From an uncultured Halomicronema sp. (GTDB lineage: Bacteria > Cyanobacteriota > Cyanobacteriia > Phormidesmidales > Phormidesmidaceae): DNA of 64,000 nucleotides. The notes beneath the pieces were generated by a model. The model worked only from the letters and a program-made list of their open reading frames with translations. It did no database searches and was not told the origin of the DNA. Positions 19,407 to 29,461 of the stretch are shown piece by piece (positions within the stretch are counted from its first letter, which is position 1; each line of letters begins with the position of its first letter). The stretch covers positions 1 to 64,000 of the forward strand of contig CALCCA010000114.1 in NCBI GenBank assembly GCA_937899725.1, in the 5' to 3' direction. The position numbers were made by a program, and so were the translations under genes.

Positions 19407-20291
19407 TCAGATGGGGCGGTACGGAGCGGTGCCAAGCCACGAGTTAGAGGGAGCAGATCGCCAGTCATCACACCACTGAGTAGCGTAGCGGATGGCAAAT
19501 TGCAGTGCCGTATCTAGACGATCAGTTTGCTGCGGATAGGGCACTTGCGGTCGGGCAATTTGGAGCAAGCGCACCCCCAATTCAGCCGCGATCGCCTGTT
19601 TGTGATCTTCCCCCCCGGCGGTGCCCGAGGCTTTGGTCACGACTTGGGTGATGTGCCACTGCTGCCACAGCGCTTTTTCTAAAGCGGGGCTGAGAGGCGG
19701 ACGCAAGGCGAGGATGCGATCGGGGGCAAATCCCGCCGCCAGCGCGGCGGCGAGGGCGGGCGGTGACGGCAAAATGCGGACAAACAGGTCAGATTTGGTC
19801 TGCCAAGGGGCAAAGTGCGGGAGTAAGCGTGAGCCGATGGTTAATAACGTCCGCTCTTGACTCAAATAGTCTGCCTGCCATAAATCAGCGAACTGGGCGA
19901 GCTCCACCCAGCCCGGTCGCCCTCGCCGATCGCGCCAGGTTTTTAAGGGGGGCTCGATCGCTGCTCGTTCGTAGCGCAGGTAGGGGAGCTGGTGGTGCTG
20001 GGCGAGGGCGATCGCCTGGCAGGAAATTTGCGCCGCAAAGGGATGAGATAGGTCTAAAATAGCCCCGATTTGATAATCGCGCACAAAGTCATCGACTTGA
20101 GGAGCCGCCACCTGACCGACCCAAATCTGGTCAGCCCACTCCGGCGGATAGAGCGATCGCGCGGCTTCCGTCGTCACCGTAATTAGTAGCGCCGCTGGCA
20201 CGAGGGTGGCGTCAGTGCCGAATGCGGGCAGGCGGGCGACCAGCTGGCGACTTTCTTGGGTGCCCCCAATCAGCCACAGTCGCCGTCTCAT
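19407..20291 (-). CDS. cobK: Precorrin-6A/cobalt-precorrin-6A reductase
   Basis: 294 aa. It reduces precorrin-6A with NAD(P)H in corrin-ring synthesis (cobalamin pathway). The N-terminus RRLWLIGGTQESRQL is the typical GGT.E nucleotide-binding start of CobK/CbiJ. LLTIGSRLLPHFA and VVTKASGTAGGEDHK are further family blocks. Its ATG overlaps the stop of the upstream methyltransferase by 4 nt, so translation is probably coupled. Confidence 0.88.
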   Translation of the reverse strand: MRRRLWLIGGTQESRQLVARLPAFGTDATLVPAALLITVTTEAARSLYPPEWADQIWVGQVAAPQVDDFVRDYQIGAILDLSHPFAAQISCQAIALAQHHQLPYLRYERAAIEPPLKTWRDRRGRPGWVELAQFADLWQADYLSQERTLLTIGSRLLPHFAPWQTKSDLFVRILPSPPALAAALAAGFAPDRILALRPPLSPALEKALWQQWHITQVVTKASGTAGGEDHKQAIAAELGVRLLQIARPQVPYPQQTDRLDTALQFAIRYATQWCDDWRSAPSNSWLGTAPYRPI

Positions 20292-20971
20292 GGAAACGTC
20301 ACCTTAAACAGATGAAACAGCTCACCCTCGCGCTCTTTTTGAATTTTGATGCCAGTGGCCTTGAGCTGTTGCTTCCACTGGGCGATCGACACCAGTTCAA
20401 TCTCCGCGCCCAGGTACAGTTCTAAAATGGCCCAGTCTTCGGCCAGGGGCTGGTCGGGGTCAATCACGTCAAAGACAAACGACGCTCCTGGCTTCAGTAC
20501 TTTTTTCACCGCCGACAGCACGATGTCCCAATAGTCCCATTCGTAATAGCAGCTCACCCCGGTGGCGATCGCCAGATCAAACTGATCGGCCTCATAGGCG
20601 TCTAATTGATGAGCGGCAGCCTGGCGCATCCCCTTGTAGAGTTTGGAATTGAGCTGTGAGCCCCGTGCATTGACCATCTCACAGATGGCCGGGCTGATAT
20701 CTTGGCCATAAAACCGCGCGTCCCAATCCCGCCAGGGATAAAACAAAAAGCTGCCGCCACAGCCCAAATCGAGGCAGTGCTGCAGCTTTTTCGGTTTCGC
20801 AATTTCCCAAAAGGGCGAGGCAATGCGCGGCGTCAAGCGCCTCGCCACCCAGTCTTGAAAGATGGGCAACGCCTCAACTGCCTCGGGCACTTCGACCGTG
20901 GTGCCGCGATATTCGCGATCGTAGCGGGCGGCCACAGCGTCCAAGCGTTCCGGCAAAGAAGTAGAAACCAT
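20288..20971 (-). CDS. Class I SAM-dependent methyltransferase
   Basis: 227 aa. SAM motif I is LDLGCGGSFLF, followed by the acidic YGQDISP at the end of strand 2 and FDLAIATGVSCYYEWDYW as motif II. The substrate is unknown. The ATGA overlap with cobK suggests a link to corrinoid metabolism or merely shared expression, but the sequence does not resemble the CobI/CobJ/CobM precorrin methylases. Confidence 0.82.
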   Translation of the reverse strand: MVSTSLPERLDAVAARYDREYRGTTVEVPEAVEALPIFQDWVARRLTPRIASPFWEIAKPKKLQHCLDLGCGGSFLFYPWRDWDARFYGQDISPAICEMVNARGSQLNSKLYKGMRQAAAHQLDAYEADQFDLAIATGVSCYYEWDYWDIVLSAVKKVLKPGASFVFDVIDPDQPLAEDWAILELYLGAEIELVSIAQWKQQLKATGIKIQKEREGELFHLFKVTFP

Positions 20972-21033
20972 AAGGGGTGAAGACGCGATAGTTATGAGCG
21001 TCCTGTCATCCTAGGGCACGTCATCCATTAACT

Positions 21034-21049
21034 CCAGCCCTAGGGCTGG
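21034..21049. repeat. 16-bp perfect palindrome
   Basis: CCAGCCCTAGGGCTGG is an exact palindrome in the gap upstream of the methyltransferase-cobK pair and downstream of the 60-aa protein gene. It could be a dimeric regulator site or a terminator stem without a T run. Confidence 0.5.
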
Positions 21050-21138
21050 CGGTCTAACTGGGCCTGCTCCCTGCGGTCAGTGAGGGCCTGCGCTCAACGT
21101 CTGACCTGCGATGTATCCCATCTAATCGATGACTAGCC

Positions 21139-21321
21139 TTAGCCCTTGAGCGCCTTATTGAAATTTTGGCGATACGATTTGTTGAGGGCGAGATATAGCG
21201 GCCACAGTAGCGTCAAGTTGATCTTGCCCTGACTAAAGTTGGTGCGGTGAAACCCCCGCCAGAAGCGCCAAGCGCCAGTCCCATAAACGATCGCCAAAAT
21301 CAACGTAATTAATGGTCCCAT
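21139..21321 (-). CDS. Small conserved-looking membrane protein
   Basis: 60 aa. One N-terminal membrane segment (PLITLILAIVYGTGAWRFW) is followed by a basic, aromatic stretch with a second weaker hydrophobic region (LLWPLYLALN) and a Lys/Asn-rich end. The composition and upstream context look like a real gene; no function is known to me. Confidence 0.62.
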   Translation of the reverse strand: MGPLITLILAIVYGTGAWRFWRGFHRTNFSQGKINLTLLWPLYLALNKSYRQNFNKALKG

Positions 21322-21642
21322 GACTGTTTCCTCGACCTTACAGGTTTTGTTTCCCTTACCCTTTAAAATAGCAGCGACCCCCCTGTAATGCTGCCACGAG
21401 ACGAATCGTCATTCAAACGGGCGCGTCCCTGGGTCAACCGTTGTGTCCCAGACTGCGGCGCAAATCCGTCTATGCTGTTCGGTAGATGTGACGTTAGCCA
21501 ACGATGATCAAAAATACTGACAATTTTGCCGCTAGTTCCTGAAGTGCGGTAGTTGCAATGGTGTGAATGCCTTCGTCATGTGCTCCTTCATTGCATTCAG
21601 TATTTTAGCGATATGCCCTTTTAAAAGTACGAGGAGAATCTA
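21322..21642. other. Upstream region of the guanylyltransferase gene
   Basis: This 321-nt gap separates divergent genes. A strong ribosome-binding site GAGGAG (21631-21636) lies 6 nt before the ATG at 21643. No other structure is evident. Confidence 0.5.
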
Positions 21643-24186
21643 ATGCGTGCAGTACTAATGGCCGGTGGTTCGGGCACCCGGCTACGACCCCTGACCTGTG
21701 ACCTGCCGAAGCCCATGGTGCCGATTTTGAATCGCCCCATTGCCGAGCACATTATCAATCTCCTCAAGCGCAACGGTGTCGATGAAGTCATCGCGACGCT
21801 CTATTATTTGCCCGACGTCATGCGCGACTATTTTCAAGATGGTAGCGAGTTTGGCGTGCAGATGACCTACGCGGTGGAAGAAGATCAGCCCTTAGGCACA
21901 GCGGGCTGCGTCAAAAATATTGCCGAGCTGCTGGATGAGACCTTTTTGGTCATTAGTGGTGATGGCATCACTGACTTTGATCTGCAGGAGGCCGTGCGCT
22001 TTCATAAGGCGAAAGGGTCAAAAGCTACCCTGGTGCTAGCCCACGTGCCGAATCCGGTCGAGTTTGGCGTTGTGATTACCGATAGCGATAATCGCATCCA
22101 GCGGTTTCTCGAAAAGCCCTCGACCAGTGAAATTTTCTCCGATACGGTGAATACGGGGACTTATATCTTGGAGCCCGAAGTGCTGGAGTATCTGCCCAGC
22201 AATCAGGAAACCGATTTTTCGAAAGACCTGTTTCCCCTACTGCTCGCCAAAGGGGAACCGATGTATGGCTATGTTGCGGAAGGCTACTGGTGTGACGTCG
22301 GCCACCTCGACGCCTATCGAGAAGCGCAGTACGACATCCTTGATCGCAAAGTCAAGATGGAGCTGGAATACTACCCCGAGCGATCGCCTGGGCTCTGGGT
22401 CGGTCAAAATACCGAAATTGATCCCACGGTTGAAATCGAGCCGCCGGTGATGATTGGCGACAACTGTCGCATTGGGGCCGGGACCAAGCTCCGGGCGGGG
22501 ACGCTGGTTGGCGACAACGTCACGATCGGCAATGATGCTCAGCTCGAACGCTCAATTGTGTGGAATGGGGCCATCATTGGCGAAGAAGCCTACCTCCAGG
22601 CCTGTGTGATCTCGCGCGGCACTCGCGTTGATCGGCGTGCCCAGGTGTTAGAGGGGTCGGTCATTGGGGCGTTGTCAACAGTGGGTGAAGAGGCTCAGAT
22701 CAGCCCCAAGGTGAGAGTATGGCCCAATAAACAAATTGAGTCGGGAGCCATTTTGAACATCAACTTGATTTGGGGCAATACGGCCCAGCGCAATCTATTT
22801 GGGCAGCGGGGGGTATCGGGCCTGGCCAATATCGACATTACGCCAGAGTTTGCCGTGAAGTTGGGGGCCGCCTATGGTTCAACGCTCAAAGCGGGTTCTT
22901 ACGTGACGGTGTCGCGCGATCAGCGCAGCATTTCTCGCATGGTATCGCGAGCCCTAATCTCCGGTTTGATGTCGGTCGGCATTAACATTCAAAACCTCGA
23001 AGCGACGGCGATTCCCTTGGCCCGAGCCGTGATGCCGTCCTTAAACGTGACGGGGGGCGTGCATATTCGGCTGCATCCCGAACGCCCTGATCATCTGCTG
23101 ATTGAGTTCTTTGACGAGATTGGTATTGATATTCCCAAGGGAAAAGAGAAAAAGATCGAGGGCGCCTATTTCAAAGAAGACTTGCGGCGAGCTCAGATTC
23201 ATGAAATTGGGTTGGTGGCCTATCCCAGCCGCGTGATTGATGTGTACTCCACCAAGTTCGAAGAGCATCTCAATGTCGAAGCAGTGCGCAGCAGCAACTC
23301 TAAACTGGTGATTGATTATGCTTACGCGGTGTCGGGGGCGGTCTTACCCGTGCTGTTGGGTAAGTTTGATTGCGACGCCGTGGTCTTAAACGCCAGTCTC
23401 CGACCGAATGCGGTTTCGGCGGTTGAGCGTGAAGCGATGTTAGGGCAGCTTGGTCAGGTCGTGCAAGCGCTGCAGGCGACCTTTGGCGTGCAGGTCTCAG
23501 CTAATGGTGAACAGTTTGTCTTGGTGGATGAGGTGGGAACGCCGATTCGAGGCGAGCTGTTAACCGCGCTGATTACTCATATGGTGCTCACGGCGAACCC
23601 GCGCGGCACGGTGGTGGTACCGGTACATGCGACCGGGGCGATCGAGCATATTGCGCGCCGTCACGATGGCAGCGTCATTCGTACGAAGGTCAACCCCACC
23701 GCTCTGATGGAAGCCTGCCAAGCCAATGAAAACGTGGTCTTGGGCGGCAGCAGCGATATGGGCTTTATCTTTCCGCAGCTGCACCCTGGTTTTGACGCGA
23801 TGTTCTGCATTGCGAAGCTGATCGAGATGCTGACCATTCAAGAGCATACGCTGGGCCACATCTGGTCAGATTTGCCGCGCATTTCCCATCGTAGTCAAAC
23901 CTTGCGTTGTCCTTGGACGGCGAAGGGCGCTTTGATGCGTCACCTGGTCGAAACTCACCCAGCGGAACAGTTAGAACTGGTTGACGGCGTCAAAATTCTT
24001 GATCCGAATGTAGATGGCTGGATTTTAGTGCTACCAGATGCCGGAGAGCCGTTAGTGCACATCTACGCCAATAGCGAAAATCGCGACTGGGTCGATGAAA
24101 AACTCAACGAGTATCGGCAGCGAGTTTTAGCCTTTATTGAACAAGAGCAAGGTATTCACCAGTCCTATCAGGAGACCGCATCATGA
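21643..24186 (+). CDS. Mannose-1-phosphate guanylyltransferase with PMM-like C-terminal domain
   Basis: 847 aa. An N-terminal nucleotidyltransferase (MAGGSGTRLRPLT at 6-18, LPKPM at 21-25) is followed by left-handed beta-helix hexapeptides (~250-375) and a phosphohexomutase-like domain (~385-840). It predictably makes GDP-mannose (or another NDP-sugar) for polysaccharides. The mutase half lacks the TASHNP phosphoserine loop; the equivalent place reads VTGGVHIRLHPERPDHLL. No DxDxDR metal loop is visible, so this half is probably regulatory. This three-part layout is common in cyanobacteria. The stop overlaps the ssb start by 4 nt. Confidence 0.88.
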   Translation: MRAVLMAGGSGTRLRPLTCDLPKPMVPILNRPIAEHIINLLKRNGVDEVIATLYYLPDVMRDYFQDGSEFGVQMTYAVEEDQPLGTAGCVKNIAELLDETFLVISGDGITDFDLQEAVRFHKAKGSKATLVLAHVPNPVEFGVVITDSDNRIQRFLEKPSTSEIFSDTVNTGTYILEPEVLEYLPSNQETDFSKDLFPLLLAKGEPMYGYVAEGYWCDVGHLDAYREAQYDILDRKVKMELEYYPERSPGLWVGQNTEIDPTVEIEPPVMIGDNCRIGAGTKLRAGTLVGDNVTIGNDAQLERSIVWNGAIIGEEAYLQACVISRGTRVDRRAQVLEGSVIGALSTVGEEAQISPKVRVWPNKQIESGAILNINLIWGNTAQRNLFGQRGVSGLANIDITPEFAVKLGAAYGSTLKAGSYVTVSRDQRSISRMVSRALISGLMSVGINIQNLEATAIPLARAVMPSLNVTGGVHIRLHPERPDHLLIEFFDEIGIDIPKGKEKKIEGAYFKEDLRRAQIHEIGLVAYPSRVIDVYSTKFEEHLNVEAVRSSNSKLVIDYAYAVSGAVLPVLLGKFDCDAVVLNASLRPNAVSAVEREAMLGQLGQVVQALQATFGVQVSANGEQFVLVDEVGTPIRGELLTALITHMVLTANPRGTVVVPVHATGAIEHIARRHDGSVIRTKVNPTALMEACQANENVVLGGSSDMGFIFPQLHPGFDAMFCIAKLIEMLTIQEHTLGHIWSDLPRISHRSQTLRCPWTAKGALMRHLVETHPAEQLELVDGVKILDPNVDGWILVLPDAGEPLVHIYANSENRDWVDEKLNEYRQRVLAFIEQEQGIHQSYQETAS

Positions 24187-24641
24187 ATCACTGCATGCTA
24201 ATGGCTGAGATCATTGCCGCGCCGCAGCTGCGCTATACCCAAGACAACCAAACCGCGATCGCGGAAATGACGGTGGCTTTTCCGGGGCTGCGGGCTGAAG
24301 ATGCCGCCCAACGGCTCAAGGTGATTGGCTGGGGTAACCTGGCGCAGGAAATTCAAGAGCAGTATCACACCGGCGATCGCGTGTTGCTTGAAGGGCGACT
24401 GTCTATAAACACCGTCGATCGCCCTGAAGGCTTCAAAGAAAAACAGGCGGAAATGACGGTGCAGCGCGTGCATCGCCTGTCTGACCTCAGCACCTTGAGC
24501 ATTCCGCAACCGGCCGCAGCCCCCGCGGCCGCTGATGCTTCTACGGCCCCTGCGGCCGTCGCCAGCGCTCCGCCGAGTGCGGCACCTGCCCCCGCGCCGA
24601 AGCCTGACGCCGAAGTTGATTACGACGACATTCCTTTTTGA
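24183..24641 (+). CDS. ssb: Single-stranded DNA-binding protein
   Basis: 152 aa. An OB-fold (~1-105) with VIGWGNLAQEIQEQYHTGDRVLLEGRL is followed by an Ala/Pro-rich flexible linker and the acidic tip DYDDIPF, which in SSB proteins docks repair and replication partners. Cyanobacteria often have a second SSB; this may be the divergent one, as the OB-fold starts with MNHCMLMAEI. It overlaps the guanylyltransferase by ATGA, an unusual pairing. Confidence 0.88.
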   Translation: MNHCMLMAEIIAAPQLRYTQDNQTAIAEMTVAFPGLRAEDAAQRLKVIGWGNLAQEIQEQYHTGDRVLLEGRLSINTVDRPEGFKEKQAEMTVQRVHRLSDLSTLSIPQPAAAPAAADASTAPAAVASAPPSAAPAPAPKPDAEVDYDDIPF

Positions 24642-24787
24642 CGGTCGACGTGGCTCTATTTTGAGTTCGGGGTAAGGACGTGAGGCCCGCTTGCCCTCCC
24701 CAGAGAGGAAAGCAACGGGGCTTGACTTAACCTGAACTGGCCTTAGTTAAGGATGAACTTTAAATGGTTTGGGTACTCGCTAAACCG

Positions 24788-25183
24788 TTAAACATACCCA
24801 TGGAGAAATTCGTAGGGCTCATCTTCCCAACAGGGTTCCGGGTAAGCTCGGGCCAAATATCGGTGAATGTCTAGGGTAATCTCGGGCAGGCGATCGCCAT
24901 CAAACATCTCCGCCAAAGCGGCACTGTCGCGGGCTCTCATTGGAGCGATTGGGCTGGCGTGGCTCACGCCGAGACTGGGTGAAGTCCGCTGTGTGCGTGA
25001 AACCAACGGGATACCTGTATCCACTCGTTGCATGCCGTTCTGTGGGAGGGCTGCAGGGTAGCTCAGAGGTTCAGAAGTCTCAGAGGAAGACCGCAACGAC
25101 TGGGGCTCAGTCCTCCCTAATATTGACGGACTTGATGTGAAAAAGCTGTCGTCGGTGCCCGGCGAGATAAACCCTTCATCCAT
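24788..25183 (-). CDS. Hypothetical protein, weakly supported
   Basis: 131 aa open frame. The N-terminal two thirds are Ser/Thr/Pro-rich and low in complexity. The C-terminus (EMFDGDRLPEITLDIHRYLARA, ending EDEPYEFLHGYV) looks more protein-like. No family was recognised and no clear ribosome-binding site is seen. It could be spurious. The rest of 24642-25739 has no supported gene. Confidence 0.32.
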   Translation of the reverse strand: MDEGFISPGTDDSFFTSSPSILGRTEPQSLRSSSETSEPLSYPAALPQNGMQRVDTGIPLVSRTQRTSPSLGVSHASPIAPMRARDSAALAEMFDGDRLPEITLDIHRYLARAYPEPCWEDEPYEFLHGYV

Positions 25184-25739
25184 GAGACGTTCTGGTAGCT
25201 GCTCAACACAAACTGCTTGGCTAACGTCGGTATCGCCGAAGTTCCAAGGATTTACAACCCTCTGAGGTCATTGATTTAAGCTGATTGCCAGGGGCGATCG
25301 CAAAATGGCGATTCCGTATTTCCCGCTAGCCGCCCGCATCCGCACTGAGCACCCATAGTCATTTATACTGTAACGCGCGATCGCGGATTTCAGGTTAATC
25401 CTTCATGACGCGGGCTCCCAAAGATGAAAAGTTGAGTGGCCGTTGTGGGGCTAGGGTGGTGGATTGAAGGAACCTCTGGTGGCGATTTTGAGTGCTCTCT
25501 GAAGACGCCAATTCAGCTGCCCAGCATCGGTTGCCAGCGCAATGCCCCATGACGCGATCGCGCCACTCCGCACCTTGAAATCGTCGGATGTCATCCGTGC
25601 CGCGATGCCCTGCATCCAGCTTATTCTTGGGGTATGGGGAATGCTTCCTCCGGTTCAGGGACAATATTCTCCATGGGGTTTCCCTGGCCTGGGGCTCCCC
25701 AGTGATTGTCCGCTCGCCTCAGGTGTTCTCGCATCAGTA
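25184..25739. other. Intergenic, no gene supported
   Basis: 556 nt upstream of the hypothetical protein gene and downstream of lipB. Short overlapping open frames on both strands have no recognisable features. HIP1-like GCGATCGC cores are present. Confidence 0.4.
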
Positions 25740-26474
25740 TCAGGCGGAGCCGTTGCCGACCAGCGTGGCGGGTGCCTGTAGCTGCAGCTGACATTGAAAC
25801 ACTTCGGCAAATGCCTTTTCTAAAACGCTCTGAACCTCAGAACGGGTTAGCTCGGGGCGAAACTGCACCAGACTGCCCACCGGTTTGTCTTCAATGCCAC
25901 AGGGGACAATGTGCTGAAAGCCTGATAGGTCAGGATTCACGTTGAGAGCAAAGCCATGCATGGTGATCCAGCGGCTGACCTTGATCCCAATGGCCGCTAC
26001 CTTGTGCCCGTCAACCCAAACGCCCGTCAACCCGGTCAAGCGCTCGCCAGGAATATCGAACACCGCAAGCGTGCGAATCACCACCTCCTCAAGCTGCCGC
26101 AGATACCAATGCAGATCAGGGCGATGCCGCCGCAAGTTGAGAATCGGGTATCCCACGAGCTGCCCCGGACAGTGGTAAGTCACTTCTCCACCGCGCTCAA
26201 TCTTCACCACTGGGGGCATGTGGGGTTGAGGCGTGAATTTGAGGAAGGTTTCAGCTGATCCCTGCCCTAGGGTGTATACGGCTGGATGCTCCAGCAACAA
26301 CAAAGTGTCGGGGCGAGTTGGCGCTTGACGCAGCGCCTGCAGGAGGTCTTTTTGCCAGGCCCAAGCGGTCGTATAGGGAATCAGGCCCAAGCGGTACAAA
26401 CGGCACGGCGACGGGGCGATCGCGGGCACATCAGCCCCGCTTAAGCGACTCATAGCAGATCCGCAGTCCTTCAT
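25740..26474 (-). CDS. lipB: Octanoyltransferase (lipoate protein ligase B)
   Basis: 244 aa. It transfers octanoyl from acyl carrier protein to the lipoyl domains of 2-oxoacid dehydrogenases and GcvH. The signature [12 protein letters not shown] (94-105), the catalytic Lys158 in GHKVAAIGI and the nucleophile Cys192 in IVPCGI are all present. The family core begins near residue 24, so the internal ATG at 26453 is a plausible alternative start. Confidence 0.95.
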   Translation of the reverse strand: MKDCGSAMSRLSGADVPAIAPSPCRLYRLGLIPYTTAWAWQKDLLQALRQAPTRPDTLLLLEHPAVYTLGQGSAETFLKFTPQPHMPPVVKIERGGEVTYHCPGQLVGYPILNLRRHRPDLHWYLRQLEEVVIRTLAVFDIPGERLTGLTGVWVDGHKVAAIGIKVSRWITMHGFALNVNPDLSGFQHIVPCGIEDKPVGSLVQFRPELTRSEVQSVLEKAFAEVFQCQLQLQAPATLVGNGSA

Positions 26475-26602
26475 GGAGAGAAAAATTCAAAAAAAGCAAT
26501 CAAGAAATATCAACGGTTGCAAAGGATTCTGAAGGCAACTGTCGTCCAGAATACAAGGTGTTAGGGTGAAATCAGTAAGGAATATCGTACGGAGGCGACT
26601 CT

Positions 26603-27232
26603 ATGAAGCTCGTGATTCAAGGCAAAAACATTGAGATCACAGATGCCATTCGCAGTTACGTCGACCAGAAAATTTCCAAAGCTGTTCATCATTTCGAACA
26701 CCTGACTAACGAAGTAGACGTCAACCTGTCAGTGGCTAAAAATGCTCGGATAACCCCCAAGCAAAGTGCTGAAGTCACACTCTACATTAACGGTGCCGTG
26801 GTCAGAGCTGAAGAAAGCAGCGAGAACCTATACGCAAGCATTGACTTGGTCGCTAATAAAATTACCCGTCAACTGCGGAAATACAAAGAAAAGCGACAGA
26901 ATCGTAATTCTTCATCAGTGAAACCTAACGATGCATTGGTCACGACTGAAGATCCGACTGTTGATGTTTCTCAAGTATTAGCCAAGGCTCCGGTGTTGCC
27001 TGAGGCTGTCGTGAGAACCAAGTATTTCTCCATGCCACCAATGACCGTTCACGACGCTCTAGAACAGCTTGAACTGGTCGATCACGACTTCTACATGTTC
27101 TTAAATGCCGAGACGGGTGAGATCAACGTTGCCTACGAGCGCAACCACGGGGGTTATGGGTTACTGCAACCTCGGCAAAATCACCAAGCGAATCATGAGG
27201 ATAGTCGCCAGCGGGCGGTCTCGGCTGCTTAA
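26603..27232 (+). CDS. lrtA: Ribosome hibernation-promoting factor, long form (LrtA)
   Basis: 209 aa. The N-terminal S30AE/HPF domain (~1-105, [20 protein letters not shown]) binds the 30S decoding site. The C-terminal dimerisation domain (~140-195, [45 protein letters not shown] region) drives 100S dimer formation in the dark or stationary phase. The cyanobacterial lrtA transcript is known to be light-repressed with a stabilising leader. Here GGAGG (26591-26595) lies 7 nt before the ATG. Confidence 0.95.
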   Translation: MKLVIQGKNIEITDAIRSYVDQKISKAVHHFEHLTNEVDVNLSVAKNARITPKQSAEVTLYINGAVVRAEESSENLYASIDLVANKITRQLRKYKEKRQNRNSSSVKPNDALVTTEDPTVDVSQVLAKAPVLPEAVVRTKYFSMPPMTVHDALEQLELVDHDFYMFLNAETGEINVAYERNHGGYGLLQPRQNHQANHEDSRQRAVSAA

Positions 27233-27274
27233 AGCCTGTCTCCCGACGACGTGCTCATGTGGCTAATTAAGCTT

Positions 27275-27325
27275 CCCTCCTCCCCAAGCCAGGTCAGCCT
27301 GATATCTTGAGGGGGAGGGTTTTTA
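27275..27325 (+). terminator. Probable rho-independent terminator of lrtA
   Basis: CCCTCCTCCCC (27275-27285) pairs with GGGGGAGGG (27311-27319) with one bulge. A small inner stem (CAGG/CCTG) lies in the loop and TTTTTA follows. It is placed 43 nt after the lrtA stop. Confidence 0.75.
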
Positions 27326-27354
27326 GTTGCGCAGAGCTTTGCCGGATGCTCTTT

Positions 27355-27627
27355 TTAGGCTTGTCCGGCCGCCAGTAGCTGATCTAGCTGGCCCCGCTGG
27401 TCCAGCCCATAGATGTCATCGCAGCCACCGAGATGCTGCCCATCGACAAAAATCTGAGGGACAGAGCGCTTACCGTGGGTTCTTTCGGCCATTTTGTCTC
27501 TAGCGTCTTCGTCACCATCAATACAATACTCGGTGTAGTCGACGCTTTTTTGGTCGAGCAAGGCCTTCGCTCGAATACAAAACGGGCAGCGACTCCAAGT
27601 ATAAATTTCGATGTTGGGCGTTGCCAT
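27355..27627 (-). CDS. grxC: Glutaredoxin, GrxC type
   Basis: 90 aa when started at the ATG at 27627 (MATPNIEIYTW); an upstream ATG at 27642 would add five residues. The dithiol active site is CPFC (Cys14, Cys17). The cis-proline loop SVPQIFVDG and the GGCDDI glutathione-contact motif follow. It reduces disulfides with glutathione in the cytosol. Lone gene. Confidence 0.94.
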   Translation of the reverse strand: MATPNIEIYTWSRCPFCIRAKALLDQKSVDYTEYCIDGDEDARDKMAERTHGKRSVPQIFVDGQHLGGCDDIYGLDQRGQLDQLLAAGQA

Positions 27628-28603
27628 AAATTCACACCTCAATCAGTGGTTCAAATTTTCTGCTAATTATCCTAACCTCTGAGACCCGAACAATCAGTCA
27701 GTCGGCTCACTTAATCAAGCGCATCACGATTCTCTGAATGGGGGGTGAAGTTTAGCTCACTGCGTCATAAACCGCCTCTAGATTTGGTCACTGGTTATTG
27801 CCGATAGCCACTACGTTGTCACCATGACTCCAGAGCCAGCACCCGTTGAATTGGGAGACAGCAGGGGGCGAATGTGTCAGGCTTAAGAGAGTGGCACTGC
27901 TCAACTCAACTTTGTGATCGAGCTACTATGTCTGATGGCCTTTGGGGACGGTGAACTGTGGCGTCGCAAACTCGGTTCGGGGAATATATCGGCTGATTGA
28001 GCAAGTCCGACTTTAGAGCTGCACTAGTCGTGACAGGGCTCACCAAAAAAACGTGACGCAGCTTTGGTCGAGCTGTGCAACGTAGAGCCTTCGTGAAGTC
28101 GGGGCAAAATCAATTGAAATCGCTATGAGGCCAGGGGGTGACGCCCCCCTTCGTTATGGGTTGATGCGCTACGCTGTGGCCTAAGAACAGCAATAGCGCA
28201 GTGATATCGGCGGGCAGTTCCTTTTTCAATTATTGAGGTTTTCCTGCCGGAGAATCCAGGAGGGGTGGTTGAGAGGGCGTGGCGTCACGCTCTTAGCGAT
28301 CGCCTACAGCGGGCACAGCTCGTGAGGTTTTCCATCGGCTGGGAATTCTTAGTTGTTGTTGAAGGTTTGCGATTCAGATTAGTCTGATGGGTAAACTCAG
28401 TGCATCTCCGCCCTTCAAAGTCGGCTTTTTCCCTGTCTGATGTGGATAAGGAATGTCATATCCGCGATGAGAAACAAAATTTCTGTGTGAACATCGATTG
28501 TTCAGGAAATACAGCTGGCTTTATTGAACCTCGCGAGAATTTTCAAGCCTTGCAGCGTGTTGCTTGTTCTAGGTTGTTGATTGCAATATGAAAACGGGAA
28601 CTC
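27628..28603. other. 976-nt intergenic region
   Basis: No supported gene. A hairpin AGGGGG/CCCCCT lies at 28133-28150 without a T run. The stretch carries several short frames without known features and is the joint upstream region of grxC and the FHA gene. Confidence 0.45.
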
Positions 28604-29311
28604 ATGTTTGATCCCAAAGCTTTGAGTGAATACGCTCTGTCTAATATGGATTCTCCTGATGAGGATATCCAGAATAGTTTGAACCTATTTCAAACGTTCA
28701 GACGACTATATGAGCAAAATCCGGCATTGCTCAATGAGATTTTGAGCTTAGCCACGGTTGATAAGCAGATGCCGGTGCGTCCTGGCAATTTTTCCTATGT
28801 GCTAGGGCTGGTGACTGACAAACAGGCACTGTTGATCACCAACGTTTCTGAAGATCGATCGCAAATCTTCTTGCAGCCTCAGCTCAAAAACCAAATCTGG
28901 ACGTTTGGTCGTGATCCCAATCAAGCTTCTTTGCCCATTCGCGATCGCCGTCTTTCGCGCTGTCATGCGGCTATTCGCTTTGACTCAGCCTGCGGGTTTA
29001 TGCTCCATGATCTGGGCAGCACCAATGGCACGTACGTCAACGGGGTGCGGATTCGACAAAGTCACATTTTGAAAGATGGCGATCTGATTCGCTTGGGCAG
29101 CATGAACTTTGGCTTCTTCACCGGCTCTGAGTTTCGGCGTGTGGGGTCACCGTCGCCCGAAGTGGTGAGAGTGCTGAGTGAAAATACGATGCCACCGACG
29201 GCGCCGATGGACACGGTCGAGATGCCAAACATGGATGAGCAAGATTCACTCCCAGCGAATTTAGAGCAAACGCTGCGTTTCATGAACCAAACTGATTTGC
29301 TGCAAGACTAA
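28604..29311 (+). CDS. FHA-domain protein
   Basis: 235 aa. An N-terminal helical region (~1-70) precedes a forkhead-associated domain (~100-180) with FGRDPNQASLPI, the phosphothreonine-contact RLSRCHAAIRF and LHDLGSTNGTYVNG. It is expected to bind phosphothreonine partners of Ser/Thr kinases. The tail is Glu/Asp-rich and disordered. No kinase gene lies nearby. Confidence 0.88.
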   Translation: MFDPKALSEYALSNMDSPDEDIQNSLNLFQTFRRLYEQNPALLNEILSLATVDKQMPVRPGNFSYVLGLVTDKQALLITNVSEDRSQIFLQPQLKNQIWTFGRDPNQASLPIRDRRLSRCHAAIRFDSACGFMLHDLGSTNGTYVNGVRIRQSHILKDGDLIRLGSMNFGFFTGSEFRRVGSPSPEVVRVLSENTMPPTAPMDTVEMPNMDEQDSLPANLEQTLRFMNQTDLLQD

Positions 29312-29461
29312 TGCATGGCTAGGGGCTGACAGCCTTTGCTCAGGCCCGACGCGGCATGGCCGATGGGCCGTCTGGGGATCAATGACCGGGGCGAAGATCG
29401 GCCCGACGATGTCGAAGACTGGTTTGACTCATCTCAGCAAGGGTTGCGATCGCCTGGTGGG

